39,685 nucleotides of DNA from the NCBI RefSeq assembly GCF_000285295.1, contig NZ_CADP01000016.1, positions 2,334 to 42,018 of the forward strand. Reading direction: 5' to 3'. This DNA is from Komagataeibacter europaeus LMG 18890 (GTDB taxonomy: Bacteria > Pseudomonadota > Alphaproteobacteria > Acetobacterales > Acetobacteraceae). The notes below the pieces were generated by a model. The model saw only the letters and a list, made by a program, of their open reading frames with translations. It ran no database searches and was not told the DNA's origin. Shown here one piece after another: positions 17,830-26,000 of the stretch (its first letter is position 1; every line of letters begins with the position of its first letter). The translations under genes were made by a program, and so were the position numbers.

Positions 17830-18213
17830 TTAGACGTGAAAGCTTTCCCCACAGCCACAGCGCCCCTTTTCATTGGGATTGCTGAAGGTGAAGCCGGATT
17901 CAAGCTGCTTGACCTCATAATCCATCACCGATCCGATTAGGAACAGCGTCGCCTTGCGGTCCACCAGCAGGGTCACCCCCTTGTCCACCACCACTTCGTC
18001 GCCCGGACCGGCCTGCTCGACAAAGCTCATGTCATAGGCATGGCCTGAACAGCCCTTGGTCGAAACGGCGATGCGCAGCAGGTGCCCGGCGTGATTGGTC
18101 TGGTACAGTTTTTCCAGCCGCTGCGCCGCCCGGTCCGTCAGGGTCATAAGCGGCGGCAATGCCCGACGCGGGGTGGCAGTAGCGGTGGCGGTCGTGGCGT
18201 TTTGTTCAGTCAT
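17830..18213 (-). CDS. sufA: A-type Fe-S carrier / HesB-IscA-SufA family protein
   Basis: It accepts Fe-S clusters from the SUF scaffold and delivers them to target proteins. It has 127 residues. The core A-type fold begins at LTDRAAQRLEKL. The three ligand cysteines are C55 in STKGCSGHAY and C119/C121 in GRCGCGESF, the exact C-x(63)-C-G-C pattern of the family. The first 20 residues are a Thr/Ala-rich extension. It is the last gene of the SUF operon, 21 bases after sufT. The palindromic element at 17760-17809 probably ends the transcript. The symbol rests on operon position; sequence alone does not separate SufA from ErpA or IscA. Confidence 0.93.
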   Translation of the reverse strand: MTEQNATTATATATPRRALPPLMTLTDRAAQRLEKLYQTNHAGHLLRIAVSTKGCSGHAYDMSFVEQAGPGDEVVVDKGVTLLVDRKATLFLIGSVMDYEVKQLESGFTFSNPNEKGRCGCGESFHV

Positions 18214-18234
18214 GGCACGTTCCCCTTGCTGGGT

Positions 18235-18696
18235 TCAGAACATGTTCAGGGCAAGACGCGCATCTTCACTCATGCGCGACATGTCCCATGGCGGCTCCCA
18301 CACGATTTCCACCGTGGCGGTGGTGACCGTATCGATCTTTTCCACCGCCTCCTTGACCTGCACGGGCAGTTCCTGCGCGCTGGGACAGTTGGGGGCGGTC
18401 AGCGTCATCTCGACCTTGACCGATCCATCCTCATGCAGGTCGATGGCGTAAATCAGGCCAAGTTCATAGATATTGACCGGAATTTCCGGGTCATACACCG
18501 TGGCGATCGCGGCGATGACCGTTTCCTCGTCCGGTATGCTGGTACTGGCGGGGGAATCGTTCGGTTTTTCCCCGTCCGGTGTCCACGTTGATACGGGTTC
18601 AGCCTTGGGGCTGGGCGTGTCTTCGGCCTCAAGGGAGAAATGCCCGGCTCCCTCTGCCATGCCGATGGCAGGCTCTACCTGATTTTTCTCGTCCAT
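18235..18696 (-). CDS. sufT: SUF system Fe-S assembly protein SufT (DUF59/MIP18 family)
   Basis: An auxiliary factor for Fe-S protein maturation. It has 153 residues. The first 55 are acidic, Pro/Ser-rich and probably disordered. The DUF59 domain follows: TVYDPEIPVNIYELGLIY, TLTAPNCPSAQELP with the conserved Cys, and the C-terminal WEPPWDMSRMSEDAR signature. I chose ATG at 18696, with GGTGAAGG just upstream and 7 bases after the sufU stop. Upstream in-frame ATGs at 18720 and 18723 would overlap sufU. It precedes sufA by 21 bases. Confidence 0.93.
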   Translation of the reverse strand: MDEKNQVEPAIGMAEGAGHFSLEAEDTPSPKAEPVSTWTPDGEKPNDSPASTSIPDEETVIAAIATVYDPEIPVNIYELGLIYAIDLHEDGSVKVEMTLTAPNCPSAQELPVQVKEAVEKIDTVTTATVEIVWEPPWDMSRMSEDARLALNMF

Positions 18697-18703
18697 GAGA
18701 CCT

Positions 18704-19132
18704 TCACCTGTCTTTATCATCATTGAGCATCCCGATCAGCGCCGACCACGGCAGCATTGCGCAGCGAATACGCGAACGATGCCGGTGCAATGGCGCAAAA
18801 ACCGAAAGTTCGCCCAAGCCCTCGGGGGCTATACCTGTTTCAACGGCTGTCACAAGTTCCGCATGCATCTGGCTGATCCGCGCGCGATCCTGTCCGGCCA
18901 CCCGTTCCGCCATGAGATCCGCAGACGCCGCGCAGATCGCGCAGCCCCGCGTTTCATGCCGCAATGCCGTAACCCGGCCCTGCGCATCGACACCGGCCTG
19001 CAGCTTCACCCGGTCACCACACAGGGGGTTCGATCCTTCCCCGTGCAACTGCGCACCCGCCAGCGGGCCTGCGTAACGCGGCGTTCTGGCCCGTTCCAGC
19101 ACCACGGTGCGATACAGATCATCCTGCGCCAT
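18704..19132 (-). CDS. sufU: SufU-type Fe-S scaffold / sulfur-transfer protein
   Basis: An IscU/NifU-fold protein that partners the cysteine desulfurase SufS, accepting persulfide sulfur. It has 142 residues from ATG at 19132 (MAQDDLYRTVV). Conserved cysteines are C38 in NPLCGD, C64 and C67 in RGCAICAAS, and C124 in RIRCAMLPWSAL, the SufU end motif. The upstream part of the open frame overlaps sufS and is not likely translated; a GTG at 19141 is a possible alternative start. It begins 13 bases after sufS. Having sufU next to sufS, and no sufE here, resembles the arrangement of Gram-positive and some alphaproteobacterial SUF operons. Confidence 0.93.
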   Translation of the reverse strand: MAQDDLYRTVVLERARTPRYAGPLAGAQLHGEGSNPLCGDRVKLQAGVDAQGRVTALRHETRGCAICAASADLMAERVAGQDRARISQMHAELVTAVETGIAPEGLGELSVFAPLHRHRSRIRCAMLPWSALIGMLNDDKDR

Positions 19133-19145
19133 GAATATCACGCCA

Positions 19146-20399
19146 TCAGACAAAAAAGCTGCGTATCTGTTCCAGCGTGGCGGCCAGGAAGTCAATTTCC
19201 CCGGGCGTGGTATAAATGCCGAAACTGGCCCGTGCCGTGGCCGCAACCCCCAACCTGCGCATGAGCGGTTCGGCACAGTGATGTCCCGCCCGCACCGCAA
19301 TGCCGTTGCGATCCAGCAGGGTGGCGATGTCATGCGGGTGGACATCGTCCATGGTGAACGAAATCACCCCGCCACGATCCGGTGCCGTCCCGATCACCTT
19401 CAGGCCGCTGACATTGCCCAGCACCTTCAGCGCATGGGCCGTCAGGGCTTCCTCATGCGCGCCAATCGCGTCAAACCCTATGGATTCGATATAGGCAAGG
19501 GCAGCGCCCAGTCCAATGGTCTCGATGATGGCGGGGGTGCCAGCTTCGAATTTATGCGGGACACTGGCCCATGTCGACCGTTCGAACGACACGGTGGAAA
19601 TCATGTCGCCGCCACCAAGAAAGGGCGGCATGGCGTCAAGGATCTCGCGCCGTGCCCACAGCACGCCAATGCCGGTCGGGCCATACAGCTTGTGCCCGGT
19701 CACCACATAGAAATCCGCATCCAGCGCACGCACATCCACACGACGGTGCACGGCAAGCTGACTGCCATCGAACAGCACCTTCGCGCCCGCCGCATGCGCC
19801 ATGTCGGCAATGGCGCGGGCATCCGTGATCGTGCCCAGCACGTTGGACATGTGGGTGATCGCCACCAGCGCCACCCGCCCGTCGGACAGGTTGCGCGCCA
19901 GGGCGTCCATGTCCAGCGCCCCGTCATCGGTAATGGGGGTCACGCGCAGTTCGATACCCGTGCGGTCCCGCAGCATCTGCCACGGAACGAGGTTGGCATG
20001 GTGTTCCATTTCGGACACCAGCACCACCTGTCCCGGCTTCAGCAGGGTGCCAAAGGAATGGGCGACAAGGTTTATGGCTTCCGTGCTGTTGCGGGTGAAA
20101 ACGATTTCCTCCCGCGCCTGCGCACCAAGGAAGGCCGCCACCTGATCACGCACGGCTTCATAGGCTTCCGTCGTGCGTTCGCTCATCCAGTACAGCCCAC
20201 GGTGGATGTTGGCATACTGGGTGCGCATGGTGTCCGCCATGGCGTCGATGACCTGCCGTGGCTTCTGTGCGGACGCGGCGCTGTCAAGGAACACGAGATC
20301 CTTGCCATGCACCTTCTGCGACAGGATCGGGAAATCGGCCCGGATGTGGCGCAGGCTGCCCGCGATGTCCGTGGGGCTGGCGACAGTCTGGTCCATCAT
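19146..20399 (-). CDS. sufS: Cysteine desulfurase SufS
   Basis: A PLP enzyme that removes sulfur from cysteine, leaving an enzyme-bound persulfide for Fe-S assembly. It has 417 residues. The PLP Schiff-base lysine is K237 in VTGHKLYGPTG. The persulfide cysteine is C375 in RAGHHCAEPLM. LDSAASAQKP near residue 40 and RNSTEAINLVA near 105 are class V aminotransferase signatures. The ATG at 20399 overlaps the sufD stop (ATGA) and follows GGGAGG; the next ATG is one codon in. Its sulfur acceptor is probably the adjacent sufU product. Confidence 0.96.
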   Translation of the reverse strand: MMDQTVASPTDIAGSLRHIRADFPILSQKVHGKDLVFLDSAASAQKPRQVIDAMADTMRTQYANIHRGLYWMSERTTEAYEAVRDQVAAFLGAQAREEIVFTRNSTEAINLVAHSFGTLLKPGQVVLVSEMEHHANLVPWQMLRDRTGIELRVTPITDDGALDMDALARNLSDGRVALVAITHMSNVLGTITDARAIADMAHAAGAKVLFDGSQLAVHRRVDVRALDADFYVVTGHKLYGPTGIGVLWARREILDAMPPFLGGGDMISTVSFERSTWASVPHKFEAGTPAIIETIGLGAALAYIESIGFDAIGAHEEALTAHALKVLGNVSGLKVIGTAPDRGGVISFTMDDVHPHDIATLLDRNGIAVRAGHHCAEPLMRRLGVAATARASFGIYTTPGEIDFLAATLEQIRSFFV

Positions 20400-21670
20400 G
20401 CGACCTCCCGCGTCCACCATGCCTCGACGGCAAGGTTCAGGCTATCCTTCAGCCGCTGGTCATCAATCTGGTCCACGACATCATGCAGGAAGGCGCGGAT
20501 CAGGATGGAGCGCGCGGCAGTATCCGGGATGCCACGGCTGCGCAGGTAGAACAGCTGGTCATCATCCAGCGCGCCAACGGTGGCGCCGTGGCTGCATTTC
20601 ACATCATCGGCGTAGATTTCCAGTTCCGGCTTGGCGTCGATTTCCGCACCATCGGACAGCAGCAGCGCCTGGTTCATCTGGTAGCCATCGGTCTTCTGGG
20701 CGATACGCTCAACCAGGATCTTGCCCTGGAACACGCCACGCGCGTGGTCGGACAGGACGTTCTTGATCGTCTGGCGCGATACGCAGTCCGGGGCGGCATG
20801 CGTGATCACGCTGGTCAGGTCGCCATGCTGGTGGCCGGACAGGAGCTGCGCGCCGTTGACATGCACGCTGGCCCCCGGCTGTGTCAGTCCGGCATGGACT
20901 TCATGCCGCGACAGGCTGGCCCCAAGCGTAAGCGTAAAGCTGTCATAGACGCCACCGGCGGCAACCCGGGCATGGCTGACCGCCAGATGCACCGCCTGCC
21001 TGCCTTCTGCCTGAACGCGGGCATGGGACAGGTAGCCTTCATCCGCCACCGCAATGTCATAGAGCGGATTGTGCAGGTACTGCCCCCGCCCGGCCGATGC
21101 ATCCAGCAGCGCCAGGCGCCCGCCCTTTTCCACCACGATGCGGTGGCGCGGGTGGAAGGAAACCGGCTCGGCCTCCCCCGTCTGGCCAATGCTGACCAGC
21201 AGCAGGCAGCCACCATCCACACCCGCGGGCGCGACCAGATCCAGCCCGTCGCGCGCAAGGACGGTATTCAGCGCGGTGGTGACATCCCCCACCGGGTCGA
21301 TCCCGTCATCGGGCAGCGTGCCGGCGGCCAGCGTCGAAACCCTGACGCCCCTGGGCAGGCGTGAACGACCGGCATCGAAATACCCGTTCACGAACACCAC
21401 ACGGCTGGCCCCGGCGCCCAGGCCGGAAATGGTCTCGATTTCCGCCAGCAGGGTATCAACGGCCTTGTCATCCGTCGCGTGCGGCGCGGCGGTGAACGGC
21501 ACGTCCGCCAGTGCGCGCAGGGAGGTGTATTTCCACGCCTCCACGCCCACGCGTGGCAGGCCGACATGGCGCAGGAAATCGGCAGCCTTCTGCCGTTGCG
21601 CATTGCCCGTTACGTCACCCCGGTCGAGAAAGGCTGAGGCATTGACCCCGACCGGTGCAATGGCGTTCAC
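20396..21670 (-). CDS. sufD: Fe-S cluster scaffold complex subunit SufD
   Basis: It pairs with SufB and the ATPase SufC to form the SufBC2D scaffold on which clusters are built. It has 424 residues. The N-terminal part holds VEAWKYTSLRALADVPF, a SufD signature. The C-terminal beta-helix region has VLSDHARGVFQGKILVERI, MNQALLLSDGAEIDAKPELEI and ADDVKCSHGATVGALDDDQL with the conserved Cys-Ser-His. The C-terminus contains FYLRSRGI. It starts inside the sufC stop (4-base overlap) and ends inside the sufS start (4-base overlap), so expression is tightly coupled. Confidence 0.95.
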   Translation of the reverse strand: MNAIAPVGVNASAFLDRGDVTGNAQRQKAADFLRHVGLPRVGVEAWKYTSLRALADVPFTAAPHATDDKAVDTLLAEIETISGLGAGASRVVFVNGYFDAGRSRLPRGVRVSTLAAGTLPDDGIDPVGDVTTALNTVLARDGLDLVAPAGVDGGCLLLVSIGQTGEAEPVSFHPRHRIVVEKGGRLALLDASAGRGQYLHNPLYDIAVADEGYLSHARVQAEGRQAVHLAVSHARVAAGGVYDSFTLTLGASLSRHEVHAGLTQPGASVHVNGAQLLSGHQHGDLTSVITHAAPDCVSRQTIKNVLSDHARGVFQGKILVERIAQKTDGYQMNQALLLSDGAEIDAKPELEIYADDVKCSHGATVGALDDDQLFYLRSRGIPDTAARSILIRAFLHDVVDQIDDQRLKDSLNLAVEAWWTREVA

Positions 21671-22440
21671 GCCGCCTCCGACAGGAACTGGGCATAACCC
21701 TGCGCCTCAAGCTGCTTGGCCAGTTCGGGACCACCGCTGTGGATGATGCGGCCCTTCGCCATCACATGGATGCGGTCGGGCACGATATAATCCAGCAGGC
21801 GCTGGTGATGGGTGATGACCAGCGCCGAAAAATCAGGCGAACGCAGGGAGTTCACGCCTTCAGCCACGATGCGCAGGGCGTCGATGTCCAGGCCACTATC
21901 CGTTTCGTCCAGAATGGCGAAGGACGGCTGGAGCATGCGCATCTGCAGCACCTCGTTGCGCTTTTTCTCACCACCCGAAAAGCCGACATTGACGTTGCGC
22001 TTGAGCATTTCATCCGACATGGACAGATGCCTGGTTTCCTTGCGCACGGCTTTCAGGAAGGCCACGGCGTCCAGTTCCTCCTGCCCACGTGCGCGGCGCA
22101 CGGCGTTGACGGCGGTGCGCAGGAAGTTGGCGTTGTTCACGCCCGGCAGTTCAACCGGCGTCTGGAACGCCAGGAACAGGCCAAGGGCGGCGCGTTCCTC
22201 GGGTTCCAGCGCCAGCAGGTCCTGCTCCTTGAAGGTAGCCGACCCGCCGGTCACCTCGTAATCCTCGCGCCCGGCCAGCACATAGGACAGGGTGGACTTG
22301 CCCGAACCGTTCGGCCCCATGATGGCGTGGACCTCGCCCGCCGGGATTTCCAGATCGACCCCACGCAGGATTTCCTTGTGGGTCTCCCCGTCCGAGATGC
22401 GGGCGCACAGGCCATTGATGCTTACGAATTGCTTGCTCAC
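21667..22440 (-). CDS. sufC: Fe-S assembly ATPase SufC
   Basis: The ABC-type ATPase of the SufBC2D complex, cytosolic and not a transporter. It has 257 residues with Walker A MGPNGSGKSTLSYVLAG, signature GFSGGEKKRNEVLQM, Walker B SFAILDETDSGLDIDALRIV and the H-motif in LVITHHQRLLDYI. The start is GTG at 22440. It lies 15 bases after sufB and overlaps sufD by 4 bases. Confidence 0.96.
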   Translation of the reverse strand: MSKQFVSINGLCARISDGETHKEILRGVDLEIPAGEVHAIMGPNGSGKSTLSYVLAGREDYEVTGGSATFKEQDLLALEPEERAALGLFLAFQTPVELPGVNNANFLRTAVNAVRRARGQEELDAVAFLKAVRKETRHLSMSDEMLKRNVNVGFSGGEKKRNEVLQMRMLQPSFAILDETDSGLDIDALRIVAEGVNSLRSPDFSALVITHHQRLLDYIVPDRIHVMAKGRIIHSGGPELAKQLEAQGYAQFLSEAA

Positions 22441-22455
22441 GTCTTTGAATCCCTG

Positions 22456-23946
<1,491 letters not shown>

Positions 23947-23966
23947 GTGTCTTTCCTCCCCCTGTT

Positions 23967-24428
23967 TCAGGCCGTGGCCGCGGGCCCGCCGGGCATGGAC
24001 GGCGCGCGCAGGCCGCCCAGTCTGTCAGTGACTGTATGGTTCTTCATGTCCGCCAGCGTGATGGCGGACAGGGCGTTGCGGATGGCGGCGTTGACCATGT
24101 CCCACTGCCCGCCCAGGCCACAGGTGGACCGGGCGTCACAATCGCCGCCATCCACGCATGTCGTCAGCGATATGGGACCATCGATCGCCTGGATCACGGT
24201 CGCGATGGAGATTTCCTCCAGCGGGTGGGCCAGCCTGTAGCCGCCCCGCGCGCCGCGCTGTGATGTCACGATGCCCTGTGTCGCGAGAATCTTGAGCACC
24301 TTGGCCACGGTGGGTTCGGGAATGCCGGTCGAACGCGACAGGACAGGCGAGGTCGTGACCTCTTCCTTCTGTCCCAGCCGGACCAGAGCCACGACGGCAT
24401 AATCGGTCAGTTTCGACAGTTTCAGCAT
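23967..24428 (-). CDS. Rrf2 family Fe-S-sensing regulator of the SUF operon
   Basis: An IscR-like winged-helix repressor. It has 153 residues from ATG at 24428, with GGGAGAG five bases upstream. The N-terminus [15 protein letters not shown] and the recognition region [13 protein letters not shown] with [12 protein letters not shown] are family hallmarks. The cluster ligands C91, C97 and C103 have the same C-x5-C-x5-C spacing as IscR C92/C98/C104, so it probably binds a 2Fe-2S cluster. It leads the operon Rrf2-sufBCDSUTA and should control it, including itself. The perfect palindrome at 24471-24486 is the obvious candidate operator. Called SUF regulator rather than IscR because no isc genes are present here. 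Confidence 0.92.
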   Translation of the reverse strand: MLKLSKLTDYAVVALVRLGQKEEVTTSPVLSRSTGIPEPTVAKVLKILATQGIVTSQRGARGGYRLAHPLEEISIATVIQAIDGPISLTTCVDGGDCDARSTCGLGGQWDMVNAAIRNALSAITLADMKNHTVTDRLGGLRAPSMPGGPAATA

Positions 24429-24470
24429 TCCGCTCTCCCGCCTGTTCCGGCCCGCCTGCATAATTGGACC

Positions 24471-24486
24471 GAAACAGTACTGTTTC
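24471..24486. promoter_or_regulatory. Perfect 16-bp palindrome upstream of the SUF regulator
   Basis: GAAACAGTACTGTTTC is a perfect inverted repeat. It begins 42 bases before the regulator ATG, within its likely core promoter: a TTGACG lies upstream on the minus strand and AATTAT lies just downstream. A dimeric Rrf2 protein would be expected to bind such a site for autoregulation. It differs from the enterobacterial IscR type 1 and type 2 motifs that I know. Binding is inferred. Confidence 0.65.
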
Positions 24487-24550
24487 CTGAAGTTTCAGAT
24501 GGGCTACCAGCCACGCGTCGTCAAGTCCAATCGTTGCATGCAACCCTGCC

Positions 24551-25846
24551 CTATCCGATACCGGTCCCGAATATCAGCTGTAATAGCACGGACAGCCCGC
24601 ACCCGGCCAGAAACCCGACCAGCGTGCCATTCAGCCGGATATATTGCAGATCCTTACCTACACGCAGTTCCAGGCGGTCGCTCAGGCTTTCCGCATCCCA
24701 TCCATTGACCACCGAGTAAATAAACCGCGACATGCGGTCGCGCAGGAACGGCAGGCTGCTCATGATCATGCCACGCGCGCCATCATTGATCCGTTTGCGC
24801 ATGGTGGCGTCATGATACATCTGTTCCGCCAGGCGCTGCAGTGCGTCACGCACAATGGAGGACAGCCATCCGCGATCCCCCTTGTCCATGTCTTCCTCGA
24901 TCAGGCGGCGCAGGCGGTGCCACACGTCACTGCTCCAGCCACGCACGCTGTCATGGGTCAGCACGCCCATCACGGCGTCCGTGATATCGCGCCGGCGCAC
25001 CGGATCCTGCTCGATCCGGTCGATCTCGGCCCGGACCCATGTGGTGAAGCCTTCACGCAATTCTGAATTCTGCGGGTCGATGCGGTCCAGTTCCTGCCCC
25101 GCGGCCAGCAGCACCTTGGTCGCGATCGACCCGCCAATGGCCCAGCCCAGCACGCGGCCGCCCTGTTCGCGCACGCGTTCCTCGATCATCATGCGCAGGG
25201 CGGGTTCCTTGGCCTTGATGCCTTCCTTCAGCCGCGACAGCAGGAACGACAGCACTTCCTGGTGGCAGTCCCCTTCCACCATCGCGCGCAGGCTGCGGGT
25301 AATGACGGGGGCGATTTCCTCCCCCCCCAGCAGGGTCGGCAGCATGCGCGCGATGGCGGAACTCGCCCGCCCGTCCTCCAGCCGGTCCAGCACGTGCGGC
25401 ACCGATCCCAGCACGGCGCGGTTGATCATGTCCGCCGTTTCCGGTTCCTGCAGTATGTTGCCAAGGATGGCAGGCAGGTCGATGCGGTTGAATGCGGCCT
25501 CGACCTCATGCTCCGTGAACACGTTGGTCGAGACGAAGCGCCCCAGCGCCTGCGCCAGCCGTTCCTTCTGCGCGGGCAGGATGGCGGTATGGGGAATCGG
25601 CAGCCCCATGGGCCTGCGGAACAGCGCGGTCACGGCAAACCAGTCCGCCAGCCCCCCCACGACCCCCGCCTTGGTGCCCGAGCGCAGGATTTCCAGCCAC
25701 GGACGGTCCGCCAGCCAGCCCATCTGCGGCAGGGCGTAACCCGCCACCGTCAGCCCGGCCATGGCTGCCAGCAGGCCGGTCGCAGACCGTTTGTAACGCA
25801 GCAGCGTATGCCGCGCGTCCTGATCCGTTTGTGGAATACCGTTCAT
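24551..25846 (-). CDS. DUF445 family membrane protein (YjiN-like)
   Basis: A 431-residue conserved protein of unknown role. The N-terminal hydrophobic segment GLLAAMAGLTVAGYALPQMG is followed by the DUF445 signature GGLADWFAVTALFRRPMGLPIPHTAILP. The long middle is helical and charged, possibly coiled coil. A second membrane segment lies at the end (GTLVGFLAGCGLSVLLQLIF). The two ends are thus anchored with the middle on one side of the membrane. The ATG at 25846 has AAGGA four bases upstream; an extension to 26098 would run into the ppc-like gene region. It is divergent from the PEPC-like gene. Confidence 0.9.
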   Translation of the reverse strand: MNGIPQTDQDARHTLLRYKRSATGLLAAMAGLTVAGYALPQMGWLADRPWLEILRSGTKAGVVGGLADWFAVTALFRRPMGLPIPHTAILPAQKERLAQALGRFVSTNVFTEHEVEAAFNRIDLPAILGNILQEPETADMINRAVLGSVPHVLDRLEDGRASSAIARMLPTLLGGEEIAPVITRSLRAMVEGDCHQEVLSFLLSRLKEGIKAKEPALRMMIEERVREQGGRVLGWAIGGSIATKVLLAAGQELDRIDPQNSELREGFTTWVRAEIDRIEQDPVRRRDITDAVMGVLTHDSVRGWSSDVWHRLRRLIEEDMDKGDRGWLSSIVRDALQRLAEQMYHDATMRKRINDGARGMIMSSLPFLRDRMSRFIYSVVNGWDAESLSDRLELRVGKDLQYIRLNGTLVGFLAGCGLSVLLQLIFGTGIG

Positions 25847-26000
25847 GAAGTCCTTGATACCATTGTCTCCCCTCCAGCCCAAGCAACACTCGGTGTAACG
25901 CGCCAAATAGGCGTGAATATGCCATGGTGGACATTGCGGGCCGCCGCCGAACATGGGATTTGGAAAAGACCATGACGATTTTTCATGACAGGACAACACG

